From contig OX336393.1 in the NCBI GenBank assembly GCA_946902985.2, forward strand, positions 363,240,779 through 363,304,778: a DNA stretch of 64,000 nucleotides. The letters run 5' to 3'. Every line of letters begins with the position of its first letter. Within the stretch, counting starts at the first letter, position 1. This document shows, piece after piece, positions 21,221 to 29,592 of the stretch. The notes beneath the pieces were generated by a model. The model searched no databases. It was not told where the DNA came from and worked only from the letters and a program-made list of their open reading frames with translations. The DNA comes from Meconema thalassinum (taxonomy: Eukaryota > Arthropoda > Insecta > Orthoptera > Tettigoniidae). Made by a program: the position numbers and the translations under genes.

Positions 21221-21405
21221 TGGCTGCGTGGCTCAGCGGTAGCATTATCGCCTGCTGTACCCAAGGTTGCAGGATCGAATCCTGGTGTAGTCGTGTCAGC
21301 AGATTTACTAGCACGTTTAAGATCTCCTTCGGGGCAAAGTACTGGGACCCCGGTGTTTCTAAAAGCCGCAGTTGTTAAGAGACGTAAAAACAAAAACATT
21401 ATTAA
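21221..21405 (+). mobile_element. SINE-D, shortened copy
   Basis: GGCTGCGTGGCTCAGCGGTA, GGATCGAATCCTGG, AGATTTACTAGCACGT, AGATCTCCTTCGGGGC, AGACGTAAAAACAAAAACAT. It lacks the block between the B-box and GTGTCAGCAGATTT found in the other two copies. Confidence 0.75.
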
Positions 21406-21439
21406 TTTCCCGTTCTGCGTAATAAGTGGTTATTTAGCC

Positions 21440-21495
21440 CCGAGTACATCGATGTCTGCAGAATCTGTCTGATAACCTGTGTTATTGTAGTGTCT

Positions 21496-21550
<55 letters not shown>

Positions 21551-21890
21551 AAACGGGAACTCCTTAAGAAGAGGATTTTAAGGAAGTTAACAGTCAATAA
21601 TGTCGATACATAATAGACCAACAAATTATTATTAATATTTTTAGTTGTAGTAGTATGTATTTGCAGTTCAGATGTGGATGGGAAAGTGATGGCCGTGGCC
21701 TTAAGTAAGAAACCATACCTGCATTTACCTGGAGTAGAAGTGGGTAAACCATGGAAAACCACTTCCAGGATGGCTGCGGTAGGAATAGAACCCGCCTCTT
21801 CTTAGTTTTGCCAGCCCTCAGACCAGAATTAGAAATCTTGGCAGAGTCAGGAATCGAACCCAGTCCAATGCGGTGACAGACAACATTGTT
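21440..21890 (-). mobile_element. SINE-A, minus strand, split by a (GTA)n tract
   Basis: Tail text TCTGATAACCTGTGTTATTG at 21468 and body text GATGGCCGTGGCCTTAAG, AACCACTTCCAGGATGGC, GAGTCAGGAATCGAACCC, GGTGACAGACAA at 21688-21880. Between them are the microsatellite and about 100 bp of other sequence. Confidence 0.65.
21495..21550. repeat. (GTA)n microsatellite
   Basis: About 18 GTA/TAG units inside the SINE-A tail. The poly-tyrosine ORF on the minus strand is a by-product. Confidence 0.95.
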
Positions 21891-22429
21891 AACTTATTAT
21901 GAAATTCAAGAATAAACCATACAGCAATTTATTTAAAACAATATAGTTTATCCTGGGTTGTTGTTTAAATAACAACAAAATGACCGCAGAAGCGGTCTTC
22001 TTTCTGCCTCTCCTGTATAATATTGTAATGTATTTTTGAAGTGCATGTGTTATTGTTTTTTTGTTGTTATCATTTACCGAATGTTTCAGAGAAATTCAAT
22101 AAAAGCAATAAATGAGTAATAACTCCAGAATGGATAAGCACTAATAACTCGAAAATATGTGGTGAATACAGCAACAAAAATAATAAACAAACCGTGTAGT
22201 AAATACACAATAAATTGCTTGCTGCCAACAAAATACTGTACACCTGCTGTAACTAAAACTTTCTGCTTGTATTTATATAATTCTATTTTTAAAAGGTCGT
22301 GTTCTGTACGTACGCCCTAAGTGTAGGAATGGCTGACCGGGGAGCTGCACTGTTAGAAGTTACGTGGCTCAAATCTGAGTTGTAAAATAAACTCGTGTAG
22401 CCAGTGGCTTAACTAGGGTTTGCTTCTGG
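21891..22429. other. No recognisable feature
   Basis: AT-rich unique-looking sequence. Confidence 0.45.
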
Positions 22430-22545
22430 AAGGAGATCCCCCAGGGGTCCATGGCTAGTGGGACGTGGATAGGCGACCACGGGACCCCAGCTGAGTTCGG
22501 CATTGCTTCCACTTACTCGTTCCGTGTTTCTCTCTGTCAACTTAT
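22430..22545 (+). mobile_element. Repeat K, 5' fragment
   Basis: CTAGTGGGACGTGGATAGGC, GACCACGGGACCCCAGCTGA, CATTGCTTCCACTTACTC match 39348-39410. It stops at the start of the inverted duplication. Confidence 0.65.
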
Positions 22546-22682
22546 ATTAGGTGAACATATTAATAGTTTAGTGGCTAGCGTTACTGACAGGCACTTCTGA
22601 AGTCCCAGGCTTTATTCCAGGCTCAGCTAAGAATTTTGAAGTTTTCGTTTTGGTCTGATACAGGGTCTCCTAGTCTTGTGTT

Positions 22683-22914
22683 GACTAGGCGGCTTCGATG
22701 GCGTAGTTGGTAGCATGCTGAGCTATGCACAAGGTCGCGGGTTCATGCCTGGCCGAAGTCGTCGGATATTTTAAGAGCGAGTAAAAATCCCTCGGTATGC
22801 CTTCCTTCGGAGGGGAAGTAAAACCGGCGGTCCCATGCCATAGATTTATGGAATGATAAAGAACCTTCCGCTAATTGCACTTGTGTGAAGCTAAATTATA
22901 GGTTATATTTCACT
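22683..22914 (+). mobile_element. SINE-B, tail deleted
   Basis: GGCTTCGATGGCGTAGTTGG head, GGGTTCATGCCTGGCC, CTTCCTTCGGAGGGGAAGTA, CTTGTGTGAAGCTAAATTAT. It ends at the junction with SINE-C. Confidence 0.8.
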
Positions 22915-22916
22915 AA

Positions 22917-23036
22917 CCACAGGAAATGCAATTTCACTTCAAAAATCTCACATGCATTTACATGGATTGATCGGGAATCAAACCCGGCCCATCTTGGCGA
23001 GAGGCGAACAGCTTGACCGCTGCGCCACTACGCCCC
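22917..23036 (-). mobile_element. SINE-C, tail deleted
   Basis: Minus-strand head GGGGCGTAGTGGCGCAGCGG, GGGTTTGATTCCCGATC, then a CATGTGAGATTTTTGAAGTG body. It is joined tail to tail with SINE-B. Confidence 0.8.
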
Positions 23037-23089
23037 TTATTGTAGGAGAAGTGGAATGGAAATGAACACCCGACCACACGTGAACCCAG

Positions 23090-23400
23090 CTCAGGAATCC
23101 CTTGGGGTCGTCAACTCCCGAACTCGCCAGCCGTGAGCCCATGAGGGTGTAGCACTATACAGGGTGCACCAGAAGTGGTGGAGCAACACACACTCTGCCT
23201 CTCTAAGAGCTTGAGACGAAGGCAGGAGATGTGTCGAGAACCCTTGGTCAACTCTTGATCTTTTCCGACCCCCACGGTATTAGGGTATCCGAGGCCTTTT
23301 ACTTTCCCGTCTTAATTGGCCCTTGTCTCATCTTTTCTGATCCCTCATTCTTCCAAGGGTCAGACCTCTTCTGTTCTGCATGTCGAATTTTATCGCTCCG
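23090..23400. mobile_element. Repeat K, two opposed fragments
   Basis: 23097-23235 is the reverse of 39604-39740 (CAACTCCCGAACTCGCCAG, CTGCCTCTCTAAGAGC). 23240-23375 is forward and matches 39465-39580 (CGGTATTAGGGTATCCGAGG, TTAATTGGCCCTTGTCTCAT). Head-to-head fragments point to a local rearrangement next to the inverted duplication. Confidence 0.6.
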
Positions 23401-23446
23401 TTGAGCGCTAACTAGTCAAGGAGGTTAGCGCATTGACGCTATATGG

Positions 23447-23545
23447 CATCCACGTAAAAAGGTTTCGCATGGTAACGGTCACGTAAAACTAAACGCTTCC
23501 TTCCTTCTCGTCCTACCACAGCATCAGATATGTGTCAATTAACAA
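23447..23545 (+). mobile_element. SINE-C 3' body fragment
   Basis: GCATCCACGTAAAAAGGTTT, GGTAACGGTCACGTAAAACT and CTTCCTTCTCGTCCTACCAC match 26264-26370, minus a 12-bp TGGCTCTTGATC block. It is part of the tail missing from the SINE-C copy at 22917. Confidence 0.7.
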
Positions 23546-23575
23546 AGCTTGCACCCGGCACCCGAGGCCATTCGA

Positions 23576-23576
<1 letters not shown>

Positions 23577-23657
<81 letters not shown>
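23577..23657. repeat. (ATT)27 microsatellite
   Basis: Eighty-one bases of perfect ATT between a GCACCCGGCACCCGAGGCCA motif (also at 1450-1480, minus) and a LINE remnant. It is the longest such tract here. Confidence 0.97.
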
Positions 23658-23664
23658 GTGTCTG

Positions 23665-23878
23665 TAAGCGTGAGTATTTTACTATAGACTTCCTTGTCGG
23701 ATCTGTTTTGGTGGATGCCAGTTTTGTAATAATTGGTTCCCCTGTTTCCTCTAATGGTTCTGAGCTCTTTTTTTCTTCAGTTCTCTGAAGAGCCCTTTTT
23801 TGGCATTTAGGGAAAGGGTTTCGGCTCCATACATAATTACTGGCTTCAGAACCGTTTCATATCGACGTATCTTGGTGT
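23665..23878 (-). pseudogene. LINE polyprotein remnant, post-RT segment
   Basis: Minus-strand translation gives RRYETVLKPVIMYGAETLSL followed by NAKKGLFRELKKKRAQNH then a stop. KPVIMYGAETL is the conserved segment after the RT fingers-palm in many non-LTR elements (compare IKPEALYPSEIL at 5822). About 70 residues remain. It is bordered by (ATT)n on one side and T1 on the other. Confidence 0.65.
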
Positions 23879-23964
23879 ACTATTATTATTGATGTGTAAC
23901 ATCTTTCCGCTCGGTTGCTGGATAGTTTTGTGGGGTGACTTTCCTATCGACCATTTGAACATTA

Positions 23965-24105
23965 CGGAAGTGGATCGGGTGGAAGTGGATCGAACGGAAG
24001 TGGATCGGACGGAAGTGAAGGCGCACTGCCAGAAAAATGGGACGGAAGTGAATCGGGCGGAAGTGGATCGAACGGAAGTGGATCGGACGGAAGTGAAGAT
24101 GGACT
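23965..24105. repeat. Short tandem repeat based on CGGAAGTGGATCGGA
   Basis: About eight 14-15-bp units in two clusters separated by GCACTGCCAGAAAAATGG. It gives mirrored repetitive ORFs on both strands (EVDRT repeats and FRPIH repeats), which I regard as by-products. Confidence 0.85.
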
Positions 24106-24609
24106 GCCAGCTGGATGTACAATTGAAAATGTGTGTATTGGAAACAAGGCAGTGTGTGCTCTGTAGCGCGAGAATGTTATGGCAATACAGTAGCCAGTGC
24201 GTGCATTTAGCAGGCACTGGTTTGACGAGCACAGTGACAAATGTTTCACCGACTTTCATTTGTCACTGAGCAGTTTATGAAGCTTCACGTTCAAGGTTGA
24301 ATATCAAATGGGGTAGGACAAAGACGACAAATGACATTTAAGTAAGCGGTATTATTATCAAGCTGTGGGGGAGTAGTCAAATATTAAATGCATAACAGGA
24401 TGTTGTTATATGAGTGGAATAAAAGCTGTATTTTCATCATATGTAAGACTAGGTGATTTCATGATTGTAGGAAGCCATGTTTTGATTGTTTACGACGAAC
24501 TGTATGAGAGCCTTGAGAATAATGAATGTTATAGTTACTGAGGAATGTGCTCACAGTATTTGAGAGTACGTTGTGTGTCACTTTGTTATTATGAATTATT
24601 AATGTAAAA

Positions 24610-24802
24610 GGAAGGAAGGAAGGAAGCTTGTAGTTTTGCGTGTCCGTTAATCTCACGATCATGATCCACGGTACCTCCCTTTAACGTGGAATGCGAGACA
24701 CAGGACATGGCATTTCAATTCGAAAATCTCACATGTATTGACTGGGAATCAAACCCGGTCTACCTTGGTGAGAGACTAACAGCTTGACCGCTGCGCCACA
24801 AA
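24610..24802 (-). mobile_element. SINE-C inside T1 copy 1
   Basis: Minus strand: TGGCGCAGCGGTCAAGCTGT, B-box in GGGTTTGATTCCCAG, body ATGTGAGATTTTCGAATTG, CATGTCCTGTGTCTCGC, then ATCATGATCGTGAGATTAAC. The same SINE at the same internal place occurs in T1 copy 2, so it was inserted before T1 spread. Confidence 0.8.
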
Positions 24803-24965
24803 TGTGACAGTAGCAAATCTCCAATTCAATCTATACATTCATCATAGTACCAGTATGAAAATGGAGTGTAAATTAACATTTTTAAGAATGTCCAAGCTGT
24901 GAAGTATACGAGTAGGATAACATGTCAGATGTTACACATCATATGCGACTACTATACGGCTCGTA

Positions 24966-24967
<2 letters not shown>

Positions 24968-25012
<45 letters not shown>
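24968..25012. repeat. (ATT)15 microsatellite
   Basis: Perfect tract between the T1 end and SINE-G. Confidence 0.95.
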
Positions 25013-25013
<1 letters not shown>

Positions 25014-25015
<2 letters not shown>

Positions 25016-25400
25016 CCGACAGTAGTGGCTACGCTGGCTAAAGCGCAGCATTAGGTCATGGGGCCAAGCTCTCTGCTGACTCGGTAGACGCGTGGGTTCG
25101 AGCCCCACCGTCGGCCGTCCTTGAAATGGTTTTCCGTGGTTTCCCATTTTCAACACCAGGCAAATGCTGGGACGGTACCTTCTGACAAGCCACGGCCACT
25201 TCCTTCCACATTCTTGCCCAGTTTCATTCACCATCATTCATTTCATCTCTCATTAACTCCTCTCATGGGGTTGGCGTCAGGAAGGGTGTCCGGCCGTAAA
25301 AACCATCGCCACAAAGACTTCCATCGCATCTCATCCCCGACCCCGTTGGAAAACGGGAATAATAAGGGGTAGACATACATACATTATTATTATTATTAGA
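25014..25400 (+). mobile_element. SINE-G, full length
   Basis: tRNA-like head (CGACAGTAGTGGCTACGCTG... GTGGGTTCGAGCCCCACC), the shared central domain (ATGGTTTTCCGTGGTTTCCC, CACCAGGCAAATGCTGG, CCACGGCCACTTCCTTCC) and a tail with GTCAGGAAGGGTGTCCGGCC, GTAAAAACCATC and an (ATT)n end. This tail wording is typical of RTE-type LINE partners in invertebrates (inference). Confidence 0.75.
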
Positions 25401-26089
25401 GGCTGTAATATTATCCTCAACCTGATTAGGCATGTCGGTATCGCCCACATAGTTAAGAATCGCCTACTCCTGATGTAAGAGATAAAATGCGATGGCAAAT
25501 GAAACCAACTCCCATCGTGTTTTCTTGTGACGTATGTGCTTTATTTATTGATTGTGGCATGTCAGTTACCAGGCCTTTCCGCGCCACCGGGCAGCCTGTA
25601 CGGTTGAAGCATTACTCGGATACGAATTATTGAGAAACAAATTCTTCTCTGGAAACGAACTATGACATTTGCCGCGAGAAAGAAATGTTTTGTTGATTTT
25701 GTTGCCTTGCTGGAAAGAGTAAAATATTGCAGCAAAACGTTAACCAGAAAAGGTCAGTGTGAGGCATAGCTCTTAAATAAACGAATCCCTTGGAATTCAT
25801 TTTTTGTACTGTATATATGTGATTTGTAACCCTTATGTCAGGCTTTTAATCGTAATATTTGAAACGGACTAAAATGGTCATGTGTATCGGCAACGTGAAA
25901 GGTTACAAATAGTGAAATGAAGGAAATTTTATTGGAATTTTTGGCATTGTAATTTAGTAAACGGGGCTCAAATTACTACGATATCCAAGCTTGCGATTTA
26001 AAGCACAACACCACATTTAGATTATATTTTGAGTGTCATATACTCAAATAGAACTCTAAACTACGACAAATCAGGCATCCTGAGCCAGA
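25401..26089. other. No recognisable feature
   Basis: Unique-looking sequence before the right arm of the inverted duplication. Confidence 0.45.
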
Positions 26090-26137
26090 GTTCACGTGTG
26101 GTCGGGTGTTCATTTCCATTCCACTTCTCCTACAATA

Positions 26138-26372
26138 AGGGGCGTAGTGGCGCAGCGGTCAAGCTGTTCGCCTCTCGCCAAGATGGGCCGGGTTTGATTC
26201 CCGATCAATCCATGTAAATGCATGTGAGATTTTTGAAGTGAAATTGCATTTCCTGTGGTTCGGAATCCACGTAAAAAGGTTTCGTGGCTCTTGATCGCAT
26301 GATAACGGTCACGTAAAACTAAACGCTTCCTTCCTTCTCGTCCTACCACAGCATCAGATAGGTTTTCATTAG
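26138..26372 (+). mobile_element. SINE-C, complete copy
   Basis: GGGGCGTAGTGGCGCAGCGG head, GGGTTTGATTCCCGATC B-box, body to AAACGCTTCCTTCCTTCTCG and ACCACAGCATCAGATA. The 22.9-kb copy lacks everything after CCTGTGGTT. Confidence 0.8.
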
Positions 26373-26384
26373 GCAACATGAGGT

Positions 26385-26882
26385 TGGTTGGTTCCTCAGT
26401 TTAGCGATAACGCGGTCATGTACTCCGTTTACATTGGGGGTGTAGAATCTGCCTGATAACCGGTGTTAATTATAATGACTGTATTAGTGTGTGTCATCTG
26501 CTTTTAATTCAAGTAAGGACTCCAGACATTCGATTTCTAGTAGTTCCAACTTTTCCTACCAAACGCCACCATCAACGACCAACTAGTTCTAAACTTTCTT
26601 GCTAGATGCCACCGCAGTCGGCTCCTGGCGACGATCGTTGGAACCTAAGAGCGTTAGTGAAATATAACCTATAATTTAGCTTCACACAAGTGCAATTAGC
26701 GGAAGGTTCTTTATCATTCCATAAATCTATGGCATGGGACCGCCGGTTTTACTTCCCCTCCGAAGGAAGGCATACCGAGGGATTTTTACTCGCTCTTAAA
26801 ATATCCGACGACTTCGGCCAGGCATGAACCCGCGACCTTGTGCATAGCTCAGCATGCTACCAACTACGCCATCGAAGCCGCC
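26385..26882 (-). mobile_element. SINE-B, complete copy
   Basis: Minus strand: GGCTTCGATGGCGTAGTTGG to tail ACACCGGTTATCAGGCAGAT and GAGGAACCAACCAACC. It contains the GGTCGTTGATGGTGGCGTTT block seen at 3225 and 43143. Confidence 0.8.
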
Positions 26883-27020
26883 TAGTCAACACAAGACTAG
26901 GAGACCCTGTATCAGACCAAAACGAAAACTTCAAAATTCTTAGCTGAGCCTGGAATAAAGCCTGGGACTTCAGAAGTGCCTGTCAGTAACGCTAGCCACT
27001 AAACTATTAATATGTTCACC

Positions 27021-27041
27021 TAATGAACATTATGTTCATTA
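27021..27041. repeat. 21-bp palindrome at the duplication breakpoint
   Basis: TAATGAACAT, T, ATGTTCATTA: ten complementary pairs about one central base. Sequence identity with the left arm stops inside it at 27024. Confidence 0.9.
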
Positions 27042-28099
27042 TCTTATGTCAGACAAGGGAACCCTGATTATCTTGACTGTTCCATGGAATGCAGATTATC
27101 CACGACGCAGATGCCGGCCTGCATTCCTACTAAGATATTATTGATGTGTTAGTGTACTGCACAAGATGAACAGCAGATGGCAAGGTCGGACTGTCCGAGT
27201 AATGAGTTCCTAACAGCAGGTGGACGATATAATGTCTGTCAGAACACTTTACGTGGTTGCTTCTTTATTTCCGGTACACACAGCAGGGTAACCAAACACA
27301 TTGTACGCGGAGATACAGCTTGAGAAGCCAAAGGAAATTAAATTATCATTCTTAAATTCATGACTGTGCTTGTCATGAATCATGTACAATACCATAGATT
27401 CTTGCAAAGAAGCACAAAAATCTTTGCTACAAGAAAGAAACTTTCAAAATTATACTGCTCCTATTTATATCAATTTTTTGTTGTTGTTGTAATTTTTAAC
27501 CTTTTTTCTCAGCCTTACAGGTCTGATATAAATCCATACCCGCAGTGTGTTCAATTTGAATTGAATTTGAATTAATTAGTATCTCCTGCCTTCTGCTTAA
27601 CCGTTTATACTGTATATTAACCACCTCTCATAGGGACAGTTTATGCTTTCAAAGATGCTGATTGTTGAATCTTAAAGCCAAATTTCGGAGAATTCTCATG
27701 CCGAAGTGCTAGTATTTGTAGAAATCAAATATACCTACGTATCTACTTGATGTAATGTGGTGGATAAAATTTTGCAAAATTTTAAACTAAAAACATTAAC
27801 AATTAAACTGGAAAAATAAATATAAATTTAGAAATAAAATCTTAAATATAAAATTACTATACAGAAAGAAATATAAAAAAATAATAATATAATGAACATA
27901 ACTATAATAAATTCGAAAATAATTGTAAAGATCAATTCGAAATTAGTTAATTAAATGAATAAAAATATCAAAAATAAATCTATACCAACATAAATTGAAA
28001 ATTCAAAATAAATATATATACATTAAAATTAGAGAAACAAAAAATAACATTCTTAACAATTATTATAATAGTTAAAATAAATTAAAATGTATAAACACA
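27042..28099. other. No gene; 27780-28080 is A/T low complexity
   Basis: Very AT-rich stretch of AAATAT-type text at 27780-28080; a CTCCTGCCTTCTGCTTAA scrap of repeat K at 27587. The ORF at 27360 shows no family signal. Confidence 0.45.
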
Positions 28100-28512
28100 T
28101 AAACATAAAGAATAGTTTCGCCCTATGAAGGGTTAAGGGCCTCAAGGAAGCAGGGTGTATGTAGCCCCACCACTTTCGGTGCGACCTGAATAGTGCTACA
28201 ACCTCAAGGGCTCGGGAGTTGGCAACCCAGAGAGATTCCTTAGCTCGGATCTGGTCTTTCCTCTATTTCCAGTGACACTGGGGTAGTCCCTCTCCTGTGT
28301 CCCTTTCTTATCTCGCCTTTCCTGGCCCTACTTCTCTCCAAGTCCCTCAATTCTCTTGCTTCGAGGGTTGGGGGCATTTATTTTCTTCTTGTATTTTATT
28401 TTCGTTATCGTTTCCTTTTTGTTATTTAGTGTTCATTTCATTATTATTTTTAGTTTCACTCAAGCCATTATAGGCCGATAACCTCGATGTTAGGTCCCTT
28501 AAAACAACAATA
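28100..28512 (+). mobile_element. Repeat K, 3' half
   Basis: AGGGCCTCAAGGAAGCAGGG, GTGTATGTAGCCCCACCACT, CCTCAAGGGCTCGGGAGTTG, ATTCTCTTGCTTCGAGGGTT, TTTCACTCAAGCCATTATAG, GATAACCTCGATGTTAGG. It parallels 39615-40066 through to the AACAACAATAA end. Confidence 0.7.
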
Positions 28513-28625
28513 ATTATCGTGAGAGAAACACAAGTTATCATATAAATTAATCACATACCAAAATACCCGGTCCTGATGAGCATAGATGTCCCAAGCCCTT
28601 AAAAGTAACTAATTACAAACAACAA
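28513..28625 (+). mobile_element. Shared SINE tail fragment
   Basis: ACACAAGTTATCATATAAAT, ACCAAAATACCCGGTCC and a CCCTTAAAA stretch resemble the tail of SINE-A (2225-2300). Confidence 0.4.
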
Positions 28626-29108
28626 CAACACACTTATTTTGATAACTGCCCATCCTTCTAGTATCTACATCGTGTGACATAGCGTGTTCTCTGTCGCGAG
28701 TCTTCGATTGCTGAGTCGGTGGATCGAAAAGCACTACAACAGCAGGTTACCTTAGGTCACCTTCCCATGACGGCAACTGTAATTAGCTACTGTTTCCATT
28801 AACATGTTCTCACGTACTTCTTTGTGTTGCTTCGAGAGAAATCTATTCGTAGGCCCCATTATGGCTCACCACTTGGGATCTCATAATTGTTGTACTAAAG
28901 ACTTCCTTAGTGTTAATCATAAGAAAAACATCAATTTATTTTGCATTTCATTAGGGGAGTATTTGTTTCTGTCATCATCTCTGCTAGTCCAACGGGAAGT
29001 CGTATTGTCATTTGTATGGCCGCTTTATATGACACTCGGATGGTTACTATTTAAAACAAATCTGCTAGTTCTCCTTTCTGGATTGGAAAAAAATCAGAGT
29101 AATATAAA
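28626..29108. other. No recognisable feature
   Basis: The 144-residue ORF at 28804-29238 begins here, but its last third lies in the tandem repeat that follows. It has several hydrophobic stretches and no family I know; probably not a gene. Confidence 0.35.
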
Positions 29109-29592
29109 GATGGTATATTGGCTTTCACGGCCAGTGAATTCAATCTCAGCTACTTTTCTAGGTTTATGCCGTGTCTTGTGTGGGGTTTCGCCTAGGACAC
29201 CAAGCTGGCTCATGATATCCGCGTGCGAAACCCCATAGGAGTAGTGAACTGCGCGCTACCTTCCTTTTTATGAAGCGCACCTGCGCCTCTTAACTGTGAG
29301 AGCTTAAAGCGCGAGCAGCTTTAACCTCCCTATGAAAACTAGCAAAGAGATGGTATTGGCTTTCAGGGCTAGTGAATTAAAACTCAGCTAATTTTCTAGG
29401 TTTATGTCGTTTCTTGTGTGGGGTTTCGCCTATGTCACCAAGCTGGCTCATCAGCGGGCTCTTGGTGTCCGCGCACTGACCTCCAATGGAGTAGCGTACT
29501 ACTCACTACTTCCCATTGTATGAAGCACACCTGCACCTCGTAACTGCGAAAGCTAAAAGCTCAGGCAGCTTTAACCTCCCTATGAAGGCTTC
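29109..29592 (-). repeat. Tandem dimer of ~240-bp units with hammerhead-like core
   Basis: Unit 1 (29109-29348) and unit 2 (29349-29592) share GATGGTATTGGCTTTCA, TTTTCTAGGTTTATG, TTGTGTGGGGTTTCGCCTA, CACCAAGCTGGCTCAT, AGCAGCTTTAACCTCCCTAT. On the minus strand unit 2 carries CTGATGA, GCC...GGC, GAAAC in hammerhead order. 5'-truncated relatives with the GGCGAAACCCCACACAA core lie at 49079 and (minus of 29k sense) 39108. Dimeric structure and a ribozyme core recall retrozymes and ribozyme satellites. Confidence 0.75.
29424..29454 (-). ncRNA. Hammerhead-ribozyme-like core (unit 2)
   Basis: Minus strand: CTGATGA (29448-29454), stem II GCC/GGC with a 14-nt loop, then GAAA (29424-29427). The stem II loop contains CTTGGTG and the upstream loop contains CACCAAG, exact complements that could make a loop-loop contact. 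A GAGGT just upstream could pair with ACCCC after GAAA as stem III. The stem I helix is weak. In unit 1 the upstream loop is deleted and CTGATGA reads ATCATGA, so unit 1 should be inactive. Confidence 0.4.

Larger units (their letters stand above)
22546..23095. repeat. Inverted duplication, left arm (550 bp)
   Basis: This arm is the reverse complement of 26090-27024 with no difference that I could find by eye, except that 385 bp present in the other arm (about 26261-26652) is absent here. The junction is at 22914-22917 and shares an AAC overlap. The arm holds a unique piece, SINE-B (+) and SINE-C (-), both lacking their tails. Confidence 0.9.
23881..24966 (+). mobile_element. T1 element copy 1 (TIR DNA element, non-autonomous)
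   Basis: TGATGTGTAACATCT at 23890-23904 and its exact complement AGATGTTACACATCA at 24927-24941 form 15-bp inverted ends; the outer limits are a little further out (...GGCTCGTA). Inside are a short tandem repeat (23965-24105), a conserved block with ATTGGAAACAAGGCAGTGTG, an 11-bp hairpin (24231-24266), and a SINE-C copy. There is no transposase, so it must be mobilised in trans. Copies lie at 47315 and 56590. Confidence 0.75.
26090..27024. repeat. Inverted duplication, right arm (935 bp)
   Basis: Reverse complement of 22546-23095 plus 385 bp that holds the tails of SINE-C (+) and SINE-B (-). Here the two SINEs are complete and lie tail to tail. The arm ends in a 21-bp palindrome at 27021-27041. 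Confidence 0.9.

Noticed and set aside
23846..24269. Overlapping repetitive ORFs on both strands
   Set aside because: They are translations of the short tandem repeat inside T1; open in several frames because of repeat length, not selection.
28804..29238. 144-residue ORF with hydrophobic stretches
   Set aside because: Its last third is the tandem ribozyme-like repeat in the same DNA; no family signal and no context.
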